Notes: a model not told the origin generated them from the sequence alone. 64,000 nt of DNA from GCA-2720865 sp047630275 (GCA_047630275.1 JBLHVN010000001.1:1612001-1676000); one strand, 5' to 3'. Positions 1 through 8,527 are shown, numbered from the stretch's first letter. Program-made: numbers and translations.

Positions 1-56
1 ACTTATCGCACATGCGGTCTGCGGCCATAAGAGGATTAGAAAACAAGAATATGATT

Positions 57-96
57 AATATTGAGGCTTTAAGCACCTTAATATTCTACCTTTTTT
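57..96 (+). terminator. Possible rho-independent terminator of a gene lying to the left
   Basis: Inverted arms at 57-66 and 76-85 form a 10-bp stem with one G-U pair around a 9-nt loop, followed after a short CTACC by six T at 91-96. It would end a plus-strand gene entering from the left. One plus frame (from base 2) is open from the window edge to a TAA at 56-58, which would be a natural 18-residue tail, but that is too little to identify a gene. The rest of 1-224 shows nothing I can support. Confidence 0.4.
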
Positions 97-224
97 GGGG
101 CTTTATCCTAGGGAGAAAACCTGTCCAAAGACCTCTATTAGATTCTCTTGTAAGGAAGCTGAGGGCCTTCTCTAAAGGGGCCTTAGAGCGTCTATTTAGC
201 TGTAGAAAGCGGTCTCGATGGGCC

Positions 225-665
225 TTAGTCTTTGATCATCTTAGCTAGTTCATCATCAGCAGAAGGCTCGTTTGCCTCAGCATTGCCTTGAAAGAGGTCT
301 AGGCCATGTTTAAGCGCCTTGATCACTGTCTCTTCTAAGTTATCAAAATGAGGTTTTGATAAGAAATCAAAAGCCCCATACGAGAGGGCCTCACGCATAA
401 GCTGTTCATTTCCATGGGCCGTATAAAAGATAATAGGGTGTTCATATTTTAATTCACGCATCTTAGCTATAAATTCAATGCCATTCATTTTGGGCATATT
501 GATGTCACAGACAATGGCATGATAGGTGCTACCTTTTACCGCCTCAAGGCCTTCAAGACCATTATATGCGGCTCCTATCTTATCAGCATGGGGTTCTAAA
601 AGATCTTGCAATAAACTACTAAGAACTTCTTCGTCTTCAACAATTAATAAATTACCTTTACTCAT
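225..665 (-). CDS. Single-domain response regulator (CheY-like receiver)
   Basis: A 146-residue receiver domain with no output domain. All key residues are visible: acidic pair E10/D11, phosphoacceptor D54 followed by INMP, T82 in the switch strand and K104 in a SKP motif. The last 20 residues are an acidic tail. Such proteins relay phosphate from a histidine kinase to a partner protein. It is last in a three-gene minus-strand operon, 7 bp after the receiver/PilZ-like gene, with an HD-GYP-like gene first, so the three probably form one signalling unit. No kinase lies next to it, so its donor cannot be named. Confidence 0.9.
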   Translation of the reverse strand: MSKGNLLIVEDEEVLSSLLQDLLEPHADKIGAAYNGLEGLEAVKGSTYHAIVCDINMPKMNGIEFIAKMRELKYEHPIIFYTAHGNEQLMREALSYGAFDFLSKPHFDNLEETVIKALKHGLDLFQGNAEANEPSADDELAKMIKD

Positions 666-672
666 AATTCAC

Positions 673-2286
673 CTAAAGTTTAGTTTTACCATTGGTATTA
701 GTCTTTCGAACTACTAGCTTTCTCTCATTCGCTTCATTTATGGGCGCTGAGGTTTCTAGATCTTCGATAACTTCATTTTCCATATCATCAAGAAGGCCCT
801 CTCCTGCCTCAACTTCAGGAGAAGTGGGAATGAGTGAAAATTCTTCTAGACCATCAATTATAGCACGGTTTACAAAGCTTCTTAATAATTCCGCATCTGA
901 TTCTTCGCCCCCAGTGATAAAGGCCATATAGTGATTGCCCTTCTTATCCATCTCTAATTGGGTAGTAGGAGGAACAATGATAAGAAATAGGCTACTTGGG
1001 ACCTCAATCTTTAAGAGTGAGTACATGGGGATATCAGATTCGCTATAAAAAGTGATTTCATGCTCGGTTATAGAGCTCACCATCATCTCAATATTAAAAT
1101 AGCATCTAGCATCGTTTAAATAAGGAGCATAGCAATAGGTCTGGCAACTCATCTTTCGACCTTTTTGCTCAAAGACTGAAATGAGTGAACTTAATTTATC
1201 TTTGTAGATATCATCACTAACTGAGAGGACTTGATTGTATTCAAGGGCCTTTCTGATGGCGTCGGTTCGTGAAGGAGAGTTAAAGACCACAAAGATTGAC
1301 TCGCCGTCGCTAATATTCTTAACCGCATTAGTTAGGCGGAATAGGTTCTCAAAGTTATTCTCAGTTTTTTTAGGATCATCATTTTTATCTAGGCGAAAAA
1401 AGATAAGGTCAAACTTGTATGATTCTAAGAAACGCTTTGTTTCTTCAAAGGATGAAGAGTTATAAATATCAAATTGAGTTAAGTCAGTTAATTCCCCCGC
1501 TAGGATATAATCATCCACTCTCGAAGAGACAATAAGGGCCCTTCCTAGTTTTTGTTTGAATAAGTCTTCATTTTCTTCAAGCCATGATTCATAACTATCT
1601 TTTAAAATAAGATCAGAAGTGGGCTCGTCCCAAGGTCCTAAAAAGGGGACTTCGTATTCACCTCGAAATAAATAGGTCCCAGTAATACCTAAATCATAAG
1701 AGCCTTGTGTTCTAACCTCTAATGTTTTTTCTTCACCTGTGAACTCTAGGCTTATTTTCTCTAGACTCTCTGTCTCTGAATAGAGATCAGACTCAATTAA
1801 GATAGAGTTTTCTGTAAAACCATAAATATTAGAAATTAATTTTCCATCGTAAGGGAGGTTATTTAATTGAGCTTTAGCATACTTACCAAAAGGGGTTTCA
1901 GATTCAAAAGAGATATAATGAATATCAGAAAAGAGGATCTTTTCATCAGAGCCTTTAATAAAAGGATAGTTTAATCCCATCGCAAATAAATAAGCGTGTT
2001 TTTCTAAGTCGGACTTTGAAGAAAAAAGAGAAATGATAGGAAGGCTTTTATAGTCAGGGCACTTTTTGACGAAGTTGAGCTTCATAAAAAGAGAATTAAT
2101 ATTCTTAAGCTCTTTTGAAAAATCAAAAATGATGGCAAAGGGACGAAGCTCTTTTAGCTTTTCTATAACTGTATCTTCACTGTAGTCAAGGCGCCTGATC
2201 TCTATGTCTTGCATGGAGGGGTAATTAGAGTAGTAGAACCTCATTCGATCACAGAAATTATCATCATCGCCAAAGACTAAGATCAC
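673..2286 (-). CDS. Receiver-like and PilZ-like domain signalling protein
   Basis: About 537 residues in what looks like a doubled arrangement. A receiver-like first domain (about 1-130) keeps an Asp in IIFDF but has KGS where a receiver has KP. A beta-rich PilZ-like segment follows (about 130-210). A second receiver-like domain (about 245-360) has RLD in place of the phosphoacceptor, and a second PilZ-like beta segment is near 370-460. The tail is acidic. The GTG at 2286 forms a GTGA overlap with the stop of the upstream gene and has GGGG before it, so I prefer it to the ATG at 2340, which would overlap by 58 bp. Domain calls are by eye; PilZ binding motifs are not clearly present, so c-di-GMP binding is uncertain. 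Confidence 0.6.
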   Translation of the reverse strand: MILVFGDDDNFCDRMRFYYSNYPSMQDIEIRRLDYSEDTVIEKLKELRPFAIIFDFSKELKNINSLFMKLNFVKKCPDYKSLPIISLFSSKSDLEKHAYLFAMGLNYPFIKGSDEKILFSDIHYISFESETPFGKYAKAQLNNLPYDGKLISNIYGFTENSILIESDLYSETESLEKISLEFTGEEKTLEVRTQGSYDLGITGTYLFRGEYEVPFLGPWDEPTSDLILKDSYESWLEENEDLFKQKLGRALIVSSRVDDYILAGELTDLTQFDIYNSSSFEETKRFLESYKFDLIFFRLDKNDDPKKTENNFENLFRLTNAVKNISDGESIFVVFNSPSRTDAIRKALEYNQVLSVSDDIYKDKLSSLISVFEQKGRKMSCQTYCYAPYLNDARCYFNIEMMVSSITEHEITFYSESDIPMYSLLKIEVPSSLFLIIVPPTTQLEMDKKGNHYMAFITGGEESDAELLRSFVNRAIIDGLEEFSLIPTSPEVEAGEGLLDDMENEVIEDLETSAPINEANERKLVVRKTNTNGKTKL

Positions 2287-3695
2287 GCTGACCCCGCTTT
2301 TGAAGTTAGCTCTTTTTGCATTAAACTTGAGATAAAGCATTTGATAATCTCTGCATCAAAGCGGTGCAGATAGCCTTTTATTTGTAAAAGCTCTCTTATG
2401 CCTTCTTGAGGAGTAAGCTTATGCTTTAAGATATATTCAGCGAACTCTGCGGCAAAACAAACAATCTTGGCCAAAGGGTAGATCTGACCCCCAGAGATGC
2501 CTCTCGGAAAACCCTCACCGTTTACATACTCATGGTGATCTTTAATAACACTTCTTACAGTGTCGGGAATAAACTTATAAGGCTCAATAAGTTCTAGTGA
2601 AAGATTTGGATGATTTTGATAACGTTCAATTTCTTCGGGCTTCATAACTGAAGGATCAAGGTCTCTTTCAGTTGGGGGGATTTTTAGGAGCCCAAGGTCT
2701 ATTAAAAAAGCCGCTTGCCCTACAATATTTGAGGTTATCTTCCCCGCCCAGGGGATCTGCATGCAGATCATTCCAGAAAATAAAGAAGTTAGATAGGCCT
2801 TTGAATAAGCATTTGGGTCTTCACTAATTAAGTTTCTAATATGAACATAGATATCAGGGTTATCTCTAAGAGTTGAGTGAACCCCTTCAGTCATTTCCTT
2901 TGACTCTTTATAAAGTGAAGGGCTAAGGCCTGTTTGATACATCTCTTCAACAAGAAGTTCACTTCCGGTCTTAGTCATCTTTAATTTTGTATTAGCTTTT
3001 AAACTTGATTTTGAAGCCGATTTCTTAATGAGAGAATTGAGATAGTTGATATACTCGGCCCTTTCTGAAGATTTAAAGTAGAGGTACTCTATGTCCTTGT
3101 CTGCGTACTTTTTTATTCTGTTGATGGAGAAGGATTCTCCTCTATGAAGAATCTTGAGATACTTACTCTTTCCAAGTTTAATATAATGATCAAAGACCGT
3201 CCGGGCTCCCATCGCAAAGCTTTTTAACTTAATCCGCGTAAATTCTTTATCATTGATTTCCATTTCAACAGCTTCGAAGTTTTCATCAGATTCACTGCCA
3301 TCTTTCCAGGTATCAAACTTCTGGCCGCCTTTTAGGGCCGTCGTTATCTTTTGATGCCCCATGGGCTTAATAAAGTATTTAGTAACACCAAGTTTTACAA
3401 TGGTCGAAGGCTTTAGTTCTGACTCATCAAATTCCATCTGAGTTTCAAATACTAAAAAGACCCTTAAGCTTGGAGCAACGGTTTTTATATAACGTAAGAC
3501 CTCAAGGGGGCCATGCTCTTTAACTCCCCAGTTCATGATGAGGGTGGTAAGGTTAGAGTTATCGAAGAGGCATTTTTGAATCTCTTTTCCTGTGTGAACA
3601 TACTCAGGAGTAAAGGAAGATTTCTTTAGAAATTCACCTAAAGAGCTAGACCACTCGTCGTTAACATCGCAAATAAGAACCTGTTCAGAATTCAT
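2283..3695 (-). CDS. Receiver-like plus degenerate HD-GYP protein
   Basis: 470 residues. The N-terminal receiver-like domain has Asn where the phosphoacceptor Asp should be (LIMNWG) and keeps the KP lysine. The C-terminal half matches the HD-GYP fold: HHE at 387-389 and GFPRG at 395-399 (GYP changed to GFP). The defining HD pair, however, is I332-D333, so a metal ligand is lost. Intact HD-GYP domains hydrolyse cyclic di-GMP; this one is more likely a binding or scaffold protein, or has altered activity. It is the first gene of the operon that continues with the receiver/PilZ-like protein and the single receiver. Confidence 0.75.
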   Translation of the reverse strand: MNSEQVLICDVNDEWSSSLGEFLKKSSFTPEYVHTGKEIQKCLFDNSNLTTLIMNWGVKEHGPLEVLRYIKTVAPSLRVFLVFETQMEFDESELKPSTIVKLGVTKYFIKPMGHQKITTALKGGQKFDTWKDGSESDENFEAVEMEINDKEFTRIKLKSFAMGARTVFDHYIKLGKSKYLKILHRGESFSINRIKKYADKDIEYLYFKSSERAEYINYLNSLIKKSASKSSLKANTKLKMTKTGSELLVEEMYQTGLSPSLYKESKEMTEGVHSTLRDNPDIYVHIRNLISEDPNAYSKAYLTSLFSGMICMQIPWAGKITSNIVGQAAFLIDLGLLKIPPTERDLDPSVMKPEEIERYQNHPNLSLELIEPYKFIPDTVRSVIKDHHEYVNGEGFPRGISGGQIYPLAKIVCFAAEFAEYILKHKLTPQEGIRELLQIKGYLHRFDAEIIKCFISSLMQKELTSKAGSA

Positions 3696-3729
3696 AAATC
3701 AATTTTATGTTAAAATGAAAATTTTTAAA

Positions 3730-3743
3730 CTGAATTGATTCAG
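3730..3743. repeat. Short inverted repeat upstream of the HD-GYP operon
   Basis: CTGAAT and ATTCAG separated by TG form a perfect two-fold symmetric site about 35 bp before the ATG of the HD-GYP gene. Position fits an operator, but symmetry alone is weak evidence. The rest of this intergenic stretch (3696-3952) is AT-rich; it must hold divergent promoters that I could not place. Confidence 0.3.
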
Positions 3744-3952
3744 GTATCTTTGCAAAATCTTAATAAGTAGCTAATATCAATGACTTATGGTTGTATTTTG
3801 AATTTATCTAGTCATGACATAATCTCACTGACTTCTAGATATATTGAGAAATATGAAATTTTATTATGGCGCTCATTGATTTAAATACTCGGTTAAAGGA
3901 CTTAGTTAATGCTTAAATTTTAAAAGAATCTTAAGATAACTTGAGGTTAATC

Positions 3953-4849
3953 ATGAGCATCTTATTCTTAAAAATAGTTATTCAGCTGTTTATACTAGAG
4001 GGGCATTCAAGTGAGAATAAACTTTTTATCGAAAGTAGTTATAAGATTGAAGCAACCGAGATGTCTGGAATTTGTTTAAGAGAAAGGGAAGTTGTCATAG
4101 TAAATGATAAAGATAACCTTATCTCCTTTTATAAGCTCAGTGATCTTTCTGCTCCCGCTTCAAGAATAATAGATTTAAAGGCCTTAAAAGGCGCTCCTTC
4201 AGACTTGAATGGTCAGTGGGAGGCAGTGGCCTGTTCAGTAGGTGGGGGCCTTGTCCTCTTACAGGAAACACCTTCTCGCATAGTCGTTGTATCAAAGGAT
4301 TTAAAAAGCATCTCTTCAGTTCATGACTTAATCTTAGAAGCTCCTCTTTTAAAAAACATAAAGTGGGACAAGGCATCTAACTCTCTTGGGGAGGGGATTG
4401 TTTTAGGGGCAGAAGGAAGATTTATTATTGCTAAAGAAAAAAATCCAGTACAGCTGATAGAATTCTCTCAAGAAAGAATTAAAAAGGGAGCTTCTTTTAT
4501 TATAGGTAAGGAATTTCAAACTCCAAAGGCTGGATCATTCTTTGCGGTTAACAATTGGACTTTGCCTCTTAAGTACTTAAAAAAAATCAAAGACGTCAGT
4601 GATATCTATCAACATATAGATGGTAGCCTCTACCTTTTGAGTGATCAAAGCAGAAACATTTCAAAAATCAAAGGAGCCCCTCATGAGAATGGGGGAGAGC
4701 TTATTATTGAAAAAACATGGACCCTTCCCTCGAGGATAAAAAAACCGGAAGGTTTCTTTTTAGATCATAAAAACCGTGCGGTCATTGTCGTGGACTCTAA
4801 AAAAGTAAGAAAAAAAGGAAACCTTTTTATTACAAGTCCACTGTATTAA
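3953..4849 (+). CDS. Secreted SdiA-regulated/esterase-like beta-propeller protein
   Basis: About 298 residues with a hydrophobic N-terminus that looks like a signal peptide or lipid-free anchor. The repeated beta pattern with MSGIC near the start, a WEAVA motif and a closing PEGFFLDH resembles the SdiA-regulated/SMP-30-like propeller families (typical motif is EA or EG followed by a beta strand). The start is the ATG at 3953 because GAGG lies 6 bp before it; the TTG at 3941 has no ribosome site. The substrate is unknown. It converges on the M64 peptidase gene, 26 bp away, with no visible terminator. Confidence 0.5.
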   Translation: MSILFLKIVIQLFILEGHSSENKLFIESSYKIEATEMSGICLREREVVIVNDKDNLISFYKLSDLSAPASRIIDLKALKGAPSDLNGQWEAVACSVGGGLVLLQETPSRIVVVSKDLKSISSVHDLILEAPLLKNIKWDKASNSLGEGIVLGAEGRFIIAKEKNPVQLIEFSQERIKKGASFIIGKEFQTPKAGSFFAVNNWTLPLKYLKKIKDVSDIYQHIDGSLYLLSDQSRNISKIKGAPHENGGELIIEKTWTLPSRIKKPEGFFLDHKNRAVIVVDSKKVRKKGNLFITSPLY

Positions 4850-4875
4850 CAAAAGAAACCTTATCTCTGGTGTGA

Positions 4876-5778
4876 TTATTTGATCTTAAAAAAACCTGAT
4901 TTGCTAGAGCTTGGATCGAAGTATTCCACTTGATCTTCCCCAAAATCAGTCCCCTCAGTAGAAGTATTCTTAGAAAAGCAAAAATTCTCGAGACCCATGC
5001 CGACCTTTTTGTAAGGATCGCAGAAGCTTGGGTAACTTCCTGTAATGGACTTATATTTACAACAGGCGAGTCTTTCATTATTAGGCCCAAAGCTTAAGCT
5101 CAAAGACTTCATAACAGTCTCCCCACAAGTGAAAGAATTCCCTCCTGCACAACCATTTGGCGTACACTCGGCTCCCTTAAAGTCTGATTCGATCAAGTCA
5201 CTCCAGCCTCGACAAGAGCTAGACTCACAGTTCTTAAGGCCTCTATTATTTGTTGAATATATGTACTCATCTGCTAAATCAAAGAGGCTATGGCCTAGTT
5301 CATGAACAGCTACCTTTGGTGCTAAGCTGTTGATGGAAGTGGTTGCTATATTATCTTTTATATATCCTGCACCACCATACTTTGTATCATTATGAACAAC
5401 GAGGATCTGTCTTTCCTCAGAATTGTTACAGACCTTTGCAAGCTTTCTAGCATCCCCTCTATCACAACATAATAGGCGGTCAATTCCAGAGCAGCCATAC
5501 TTACAAAAGCTATTCTTTTTAGCTTCCTTGGTTGATATGAAGAAGTTGAGAAGCTTATTTTCTTTTGAGAAGGGGATATATGTTTCAAAAGTTGCCAGGA
5601 TCTTTTTGGCCTCTGCCCTAAAAAGGTTCATATCCCCTGCAAAATTGGAAGGGACCATGACTATATTGACGGATCTGTTAACTTCTCCCTGTGATGCCCT
5701 AAGGACTTCACACTCACTTGCCTTTAAGAGACCGGTTGTGAAAGCTGATAGGAAGATGAAGAAAAGGATCTTTTTCAT
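4876..5778 (-). CDS. Secreted M64-family zinc metallopeptidase
   Basis: 300 residues with a signal peptide ending near residue 20 (LLKASE). The zinc motif HELGHSLFDLADEY spans 159-172, giving zinc ligands H159 and H163, catalytic E160 and a probable third ligand D170; the LADEY ending is characteristic of peptidase family M64 (IgA peptidase-like). The protein is cysteine-rich (about 18 Cys), suggesting several disulfides in the periplasm or outside the cell. It is a single gene. In a predatory or scavenging bacterium a secreted protease would help break down prey protein, but the substrate is inference only. Confidence 0.85.
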   Translation of the reverse strand: MKKILFFIFLSAFTTGLLKASECEVLRASQGEVNRSVNIVMVPSNFAGDMNLFRAEAKKILATFETYIPFSKENKLLNFFISTKEAKKNSFCKYGCSGIDRLLCCDRGDARKLAKVCNNSEERQILVVHNDTKYGGAGYIKDNIATTSINSLAPKVAVHELGHSLFDLADEYIYSTNNRGLKNCESSSCRGWSDLIESDFKGAECTPNGCAGGNSFTCGETVMKSLSLSFGPNNERLACCKYKSITGSYPSFCDPYKKVGMGLENFCFSKNTSTEGTDFGEDQVEYFDPSSSKSGFFKIK

Positions 5779-5853
5779 AGTGAATTAGTCATATCAAAAT
5801 TTTGATAAATCTCAAGGCAAATGTAATATATCCAAAATCTATTTATGAATGCC

Positions 5854-5891
5854 ACAAATCAATGCCGCTTTTTAATGCGGTCTTGATTTGT
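5854..5891. repeat. Long hairpin in a divergent intergenic region
   Basis: Arms ACAAATCAA (5854-5862) and TTGATTTGT (5883-5891) pair perfectly, then a TG/TC internal mismatch, then CCGC/GCGG around an 8-nt loop. That is 13 Watson-Crick pairs in 38 nt. There is no U-run on either side, so it is not a standard terminator. It lies 58 bp before the PilZ gene and 76 bp from the M64 gene start. Confidence 0.65.
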
Positions 5892-5913
5892 AATTAGTTG
5901 AAATACTGTTGGC

Positions 5914-5942
5914 TTTACCCTGTTTTTAAATAAGATTATCTT
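5914..5942 (+). promoter_or_regulatory. Predicted promoter giving a leaderless PilZ mRNA
   Basis: TTTACC (5914-5919), 17-nt spacer, TATCTT (5937-5942), then exactly 6 nt to the ATG at 5949. There is no Shine-Dalgarno sequence. This spacing places the transcription start at or next to the start codon, the arrangement described for leaderless mRNAs in other bacteria. Confidence 0.45.
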
Positions 5943-5948
5943 CTGCTT

Positions 5949-6737
5949 ATGAACCTAACCAAACTTGTAAGATTACTTGGGGCAGCTCTTGTTGTTGACC
6001 CATTATTTAGGATCCTCTTTTTCAAGCTTTCAACTAAGCTTGAGTTCTCGGTGGTCTGGAACAATATAATCGACAATAGCTTAAGCTCTCCTACTATGTT
6101 TGTAGAGTATTGGGTTTTAGCACCTCTAACAGGGGTCTTATTACTATCTTCATTTAAGATTGGGCAACACCTCTATATGCTTCTTACTTTTTTTAATGTT
6201 TATTCTCTGATGACCTATAAGGCGTTTACATGGCCATATTTTTCTAAGAGTCCACATTGGTCAGCTTTTATTCTTATGGCCGTTAATCTCATTATTGTAA
6301 GTGTGCTTTATTGGCCTTTAGTAAAAAAATACATCCTAAGCAGGCACCTTAGGCATCTTTGGGATGCCCGCGGACGTTATAATTCAGATCTAGATGGCTC
6401 TATGTTTATAGATAAGAAAGGCTTTGAGGTTTCTGGAAGAATCAAGAACATCTCTTCTGGTGGCCTTCTTTTTATCGTTGGAATGGAAGTTGGGCTCTTG
6501 GCCGCTGTGAATGATGAGGGGCTTGTTATTATTCGAGACGAAGAAAATGTCTTTATCTCTTTAAAATTTAAAATCGTAAATCATAGGATGTGTGATGGTG
6601 AATGCTTTTTAGGAATTGAGTTTACAGAGGTTAATTCGGCCCTAAGGCTGAAGATCTTAGAGCTTTTACAGAAGAATTCTTTCAATGGAGGAGAGTATTA
6701 TTCTCCTCCGAAACCTGAAAGGATCAATATTTCTTAA
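5949..6737 (+). CDS. Membrane-anchored PilZ-domain protein
   Basis: 262 residues. About four hydrophobic segments fill residues 8-125, followed by a basic stretch (R132-R143) and a PilZ domain with an N-I-S-S-G-G motif (N167, S169, G172) that fits the [D/N]xSxxG binding loop. The arginine motif before it is not a clean RxxxR. PilZ domains bind cyclic di-GMP and transmit it to a partner; here a membrane-embedded N-terminus is the likely effector or sensor. The gene has no ribosome site and seems leaderless. Its TAA shares TTAA with the stop of the convergent downstream gene. Confidence 0.8.
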   Translation: MNLTKLVRLLGAALVVDPLFRILFFKLSTKLEFSVVWNNIIDNSLSSPTMFVEYWVLAPLTGVLLLSSFKIGQHLYMLLTFFNVYSLMTYKAFTWPYFSKSPHWSAFILMAVNLIIVSVLYWPLVKKYILSRHLRHLWDARGRYNSDLDGSMFIDKKGFEVSGRIKNISSGGLLFIVGMEVGLLAAVNDEGLVIIRDEENVFISLKFKIVNHRMCDGECFLGIEFTEVNSALRLKILELLQKNSFNGGEYYSPPKPERINIS

Positions 6738-7150
6738 AGAAAGTCACCACAAGAGAGGCCCTTAGCAACTTGCCAATTACCTTTTTCATCCTTTACTTCT
6801 GAAGTAATACTTACGTAGTTTACTTTTTGAGAAGGACTGTTGATCTCCACTTCCACTATTGATTTTTCTGAGTCGTTCTTATCACAGAAAACCATATAAC
6901 CATGTCCTATTGAACCGTGGTCAAAAAAGACTTCTACGGATTTATCTGAACAATAAGAAAACTCTACATTCATATGATGATTGGTAAACTTAGCGACTTC
7001 TACTTGATCACCTTGGCTTAAGGTATAAACTCTTTGATCTTGAGTATCCTCTACGACTAGCTTGCAACCTTCTTCATTGGTATAGGTTGTAGTACTTGCT
7101 AATATCGGCATGGAAATTAAGGCCAAAAGCACTAAGATTGATTTCTTCAT
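6734..7150 (-). CDS. Small exported protein of unknown function
   Basis: 138 residues from the ATG at 7150, chosen because AAGGAG lies 5 bp before it and a signal peptide (MKKSILVLLALISMPILAS) follows directly; the ATG at 7186 would add 12 residues with no ribosome site. The mature part is about 120 residues, beta-rich, with four cysteines that could make two disulfides. I do not recognise the family. It is alone on the minus strand and ends inside the stop codon of the PilZ gene. Confidence 0.7.
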   Translation of the reverse strand: MKKSILVLLALISMPILASTTTYTNEEGCKLVVEDTQDQRVYTLSQGDQVEVAKFTNHHMNVEFSYCSDKSVEVFFDHGSIGHGYMVFCDKNDSEKSIVEVEINSPSQKVNYVSITSEVKDEKGNWQVAKGLSCGDFL

Positions 7151-7194
7151 ACGGACTCCTTTTAGTTTTAAATAGAGGCCCATCATGCCAGAAT

Positions 7195-7216
7195 GAAAAA
7201 AAAAAGGTGGGAACCT
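7195..7216 (-). terminator. Weak terminator candidate after the nitroreductase operon
   Basis: On the minus strand, AGGT-TCCC-ACCT is followed by about ten T (complement of 7195-7205). The stem is only 4 bp, so the call rests mainly on the long U-run and on its position about 70 bp after the nitroreductase stop and before the promoter region of the next gene. Confidence 0.3.
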
Positions 7217-7287
7217 GAAGTTTTTACGGCCTTTTAAGGGCCCTAAACCATTGATTCAAATAAGCTTCGTAGATTCCGGCACGCTTT

Positions 7288-8070
7288 TCATTGAAAATGA
7301 AGAAAGCCTGCTTCTTCTAAGCAGTCAAAGACATCTTTTGAGTAAACAAGATGAGACTCCCTCGTGTATTTAAGCTTTGTATAAACCTGCGCTAAGTTTT
7401 GAACCTGACTCTCTTTCATCATGGCGCGAAGCTTAGGATCTGATTGATAGCGCTTTAGGCCCTCAGTTTCTTTTTGATGATAGATCTCTTCAATCTCTTT
7501 ATCTGAGTAGTCTTTATAAGTTTCAAAGTGAACAATTCCTTCAAGGGGAAGGCGGTCGCGCCTCTCTGGCCTTTCATCTGGATAGCCTAGGGAGAACCCA
7601 ACTACGGGAACCACATGAGAGGGGAGGTTTAAAACCTTTGAGATTTCTTTATTAGAGGCCAGGGTTGTTCCCATAAAGCAGATGCCTAGGCCCTCTGCTT
7701 CTGCAGCAAGGGCAACATTTTGAGAGGCCAGGGTCGCATCAATCATACCAATTAAATAACTCATAAGATTATCAAAGTTCTCTGGTGCCTGATTGATCTT
7801 CAACCATTTTCTCATGCGGTTAAAGTCAGCACAAAATGTTAAGAGAACGGGAGCATCCATAACCATGGATTGATTAAAGTGAAGGGGAAGGAGTTCTTTC
7901 TTTAGATCTTTATCAGTAGTTACAATGATGGAGTAGGGCTGCATGTTTCCAGAAGAAGAGGCCCTTGATCCCGCTTCTAGGATCTTTTGAATCAACTCCT
8001 TTTTTACGGGAGTGTTCTTGTACTTACGAATAGAGCGGTGCTCGTTTAGGACTGAATAAAAGTCTTTCAT
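7288..8070 (-). CDS. FMN-dependent nitroreductase (NfsA/FRP-like)
   Basis: 260 residues. The N-terminus has the nitroreductase FMN motif HRSIRKY at 11-17, then SRASSSGNMQPYSI, and LAAEAEGLGICFMGT in the middle, followed by VVPVVGFSLGYPDERP; this pattern is that of the oxygen-insensitive NAD(P)H nitroreductase family using FMN. The C-terminal 80 residues are the extra segment that distinguishes the NfsA/FRP type. The substrate is unknown. Its ATG overlaps the stop of the upstream exported-protein gene (ATGA), so both are co-translated, and a LysR gene diverges from them, a common arrangement for control of such enzymes. Confidence 0.85.
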   Translation of the reverse strand: MKDFYSVLNEHRSIRKYKNTPVKKELIQKILEAGSRASSSGNMQPYSIIVTTDKDLKKELLPLHFNQSMVMDAPVLLTFCADFNRMRKWLKINQAPENFDNLMSYLIGMIDATLASQNVALAAEAEGLGICFMGTTLASNKEISKVLNLPSHVVPVVGFSLGYPDERPERRDRLPLEGIVHFETYKDYSDKEIEEIYHQKETEGLKRYQSDPKLRAMMKESQVQNLAQVYTKLKYTRESHLVYSKDVFDCLEEAGFLHFQ

Positions 8071-8447
8071 AGGGAGACTCCTTCAAAGACTCCTAGTAAC
8101 TCCATGGAAGGTAGAACATAGGCCTTGCCCTCAATCTCTTTCTCTTCAATACTTCCTTTAAAAAGAGAAAAGTAGTTAGCGCTTTGTTCAATCACATGAA
8201 TCTTAAATTCAAATTGACCATCCTTAACCTTAAAATCAAGAACCTCAGATTCAAAACTGCCCGGGACTATATACTTCCCTGAATAGGATCCTAAATGATC
8301 TTTTTTTAAGATCAGTTCATCAATAAAGACCCTACCTCCGACATCTAGATGAAGCTCATAATGGCCTGAATAATTGATAGGGGTAGCAACCGCCACTGGT
8401 GCAAAGAATTGAAGAGTTATAAAGGTGAATAATAGTCTAATTGTCAT
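8067..8447 (-). CDS. Small exported beta-rich protein
   Basis: 126 residues with a signal peptide (hydrophobic 5-16, likely cut near ATP at 21-23). The mature part alternates short beta strands (YSGHYELHLDV, GSYSGKY, FEFKIHV), as seen in small lipocalin-like or DUF-type periplasmic proteins, but I do not recognise the family. It is first in a two-gene operon with the nitroreductase and faces the LysR gene across 80 bp. Confidence 0.65.
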   Translation of the reverse strand: MTIRLLFTFITLQFFAPVAVATPINYSGHYELHLDVGGRVFIDELILKKDHLGSYSGKYIVPGSFESEVLDFKVKDGQFEFKIHVIEQSANYFSLFKGSIEEKEIEGKAYVLPSMELLGVFEGVSL

Positions 8448-8527
8448 GATGTCCTCCTAGGGCAAAGTGAAAATAACACCATCATAGATTGACTTAAAGT
8501 GAATTGTGATCAACTATTGGTTCCATA

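Noticed and set aside
12..248. 78-codon plus-strand frame at the left edge
   Set aside because: It runs through the terminator hairpin at 57-96 and overlaps the end of the response regulator antisense; no ribosome site or family pattern.
2287..2340. ATG 2340 as start of the receiver/PilZ-like gene
   Set aside because: It would overlap the upstream gene by 58 bp; GTG 2286 gives a GTGA overlap and has a G-rich ribosome site.
4137..4376. Frames antisense to the propeller-like gene
   Set aside because: Composition mirrors the sense gene, with no ribosome sites; shadows of real genes, as are similar frames inside ccoI, the kinase and eno.
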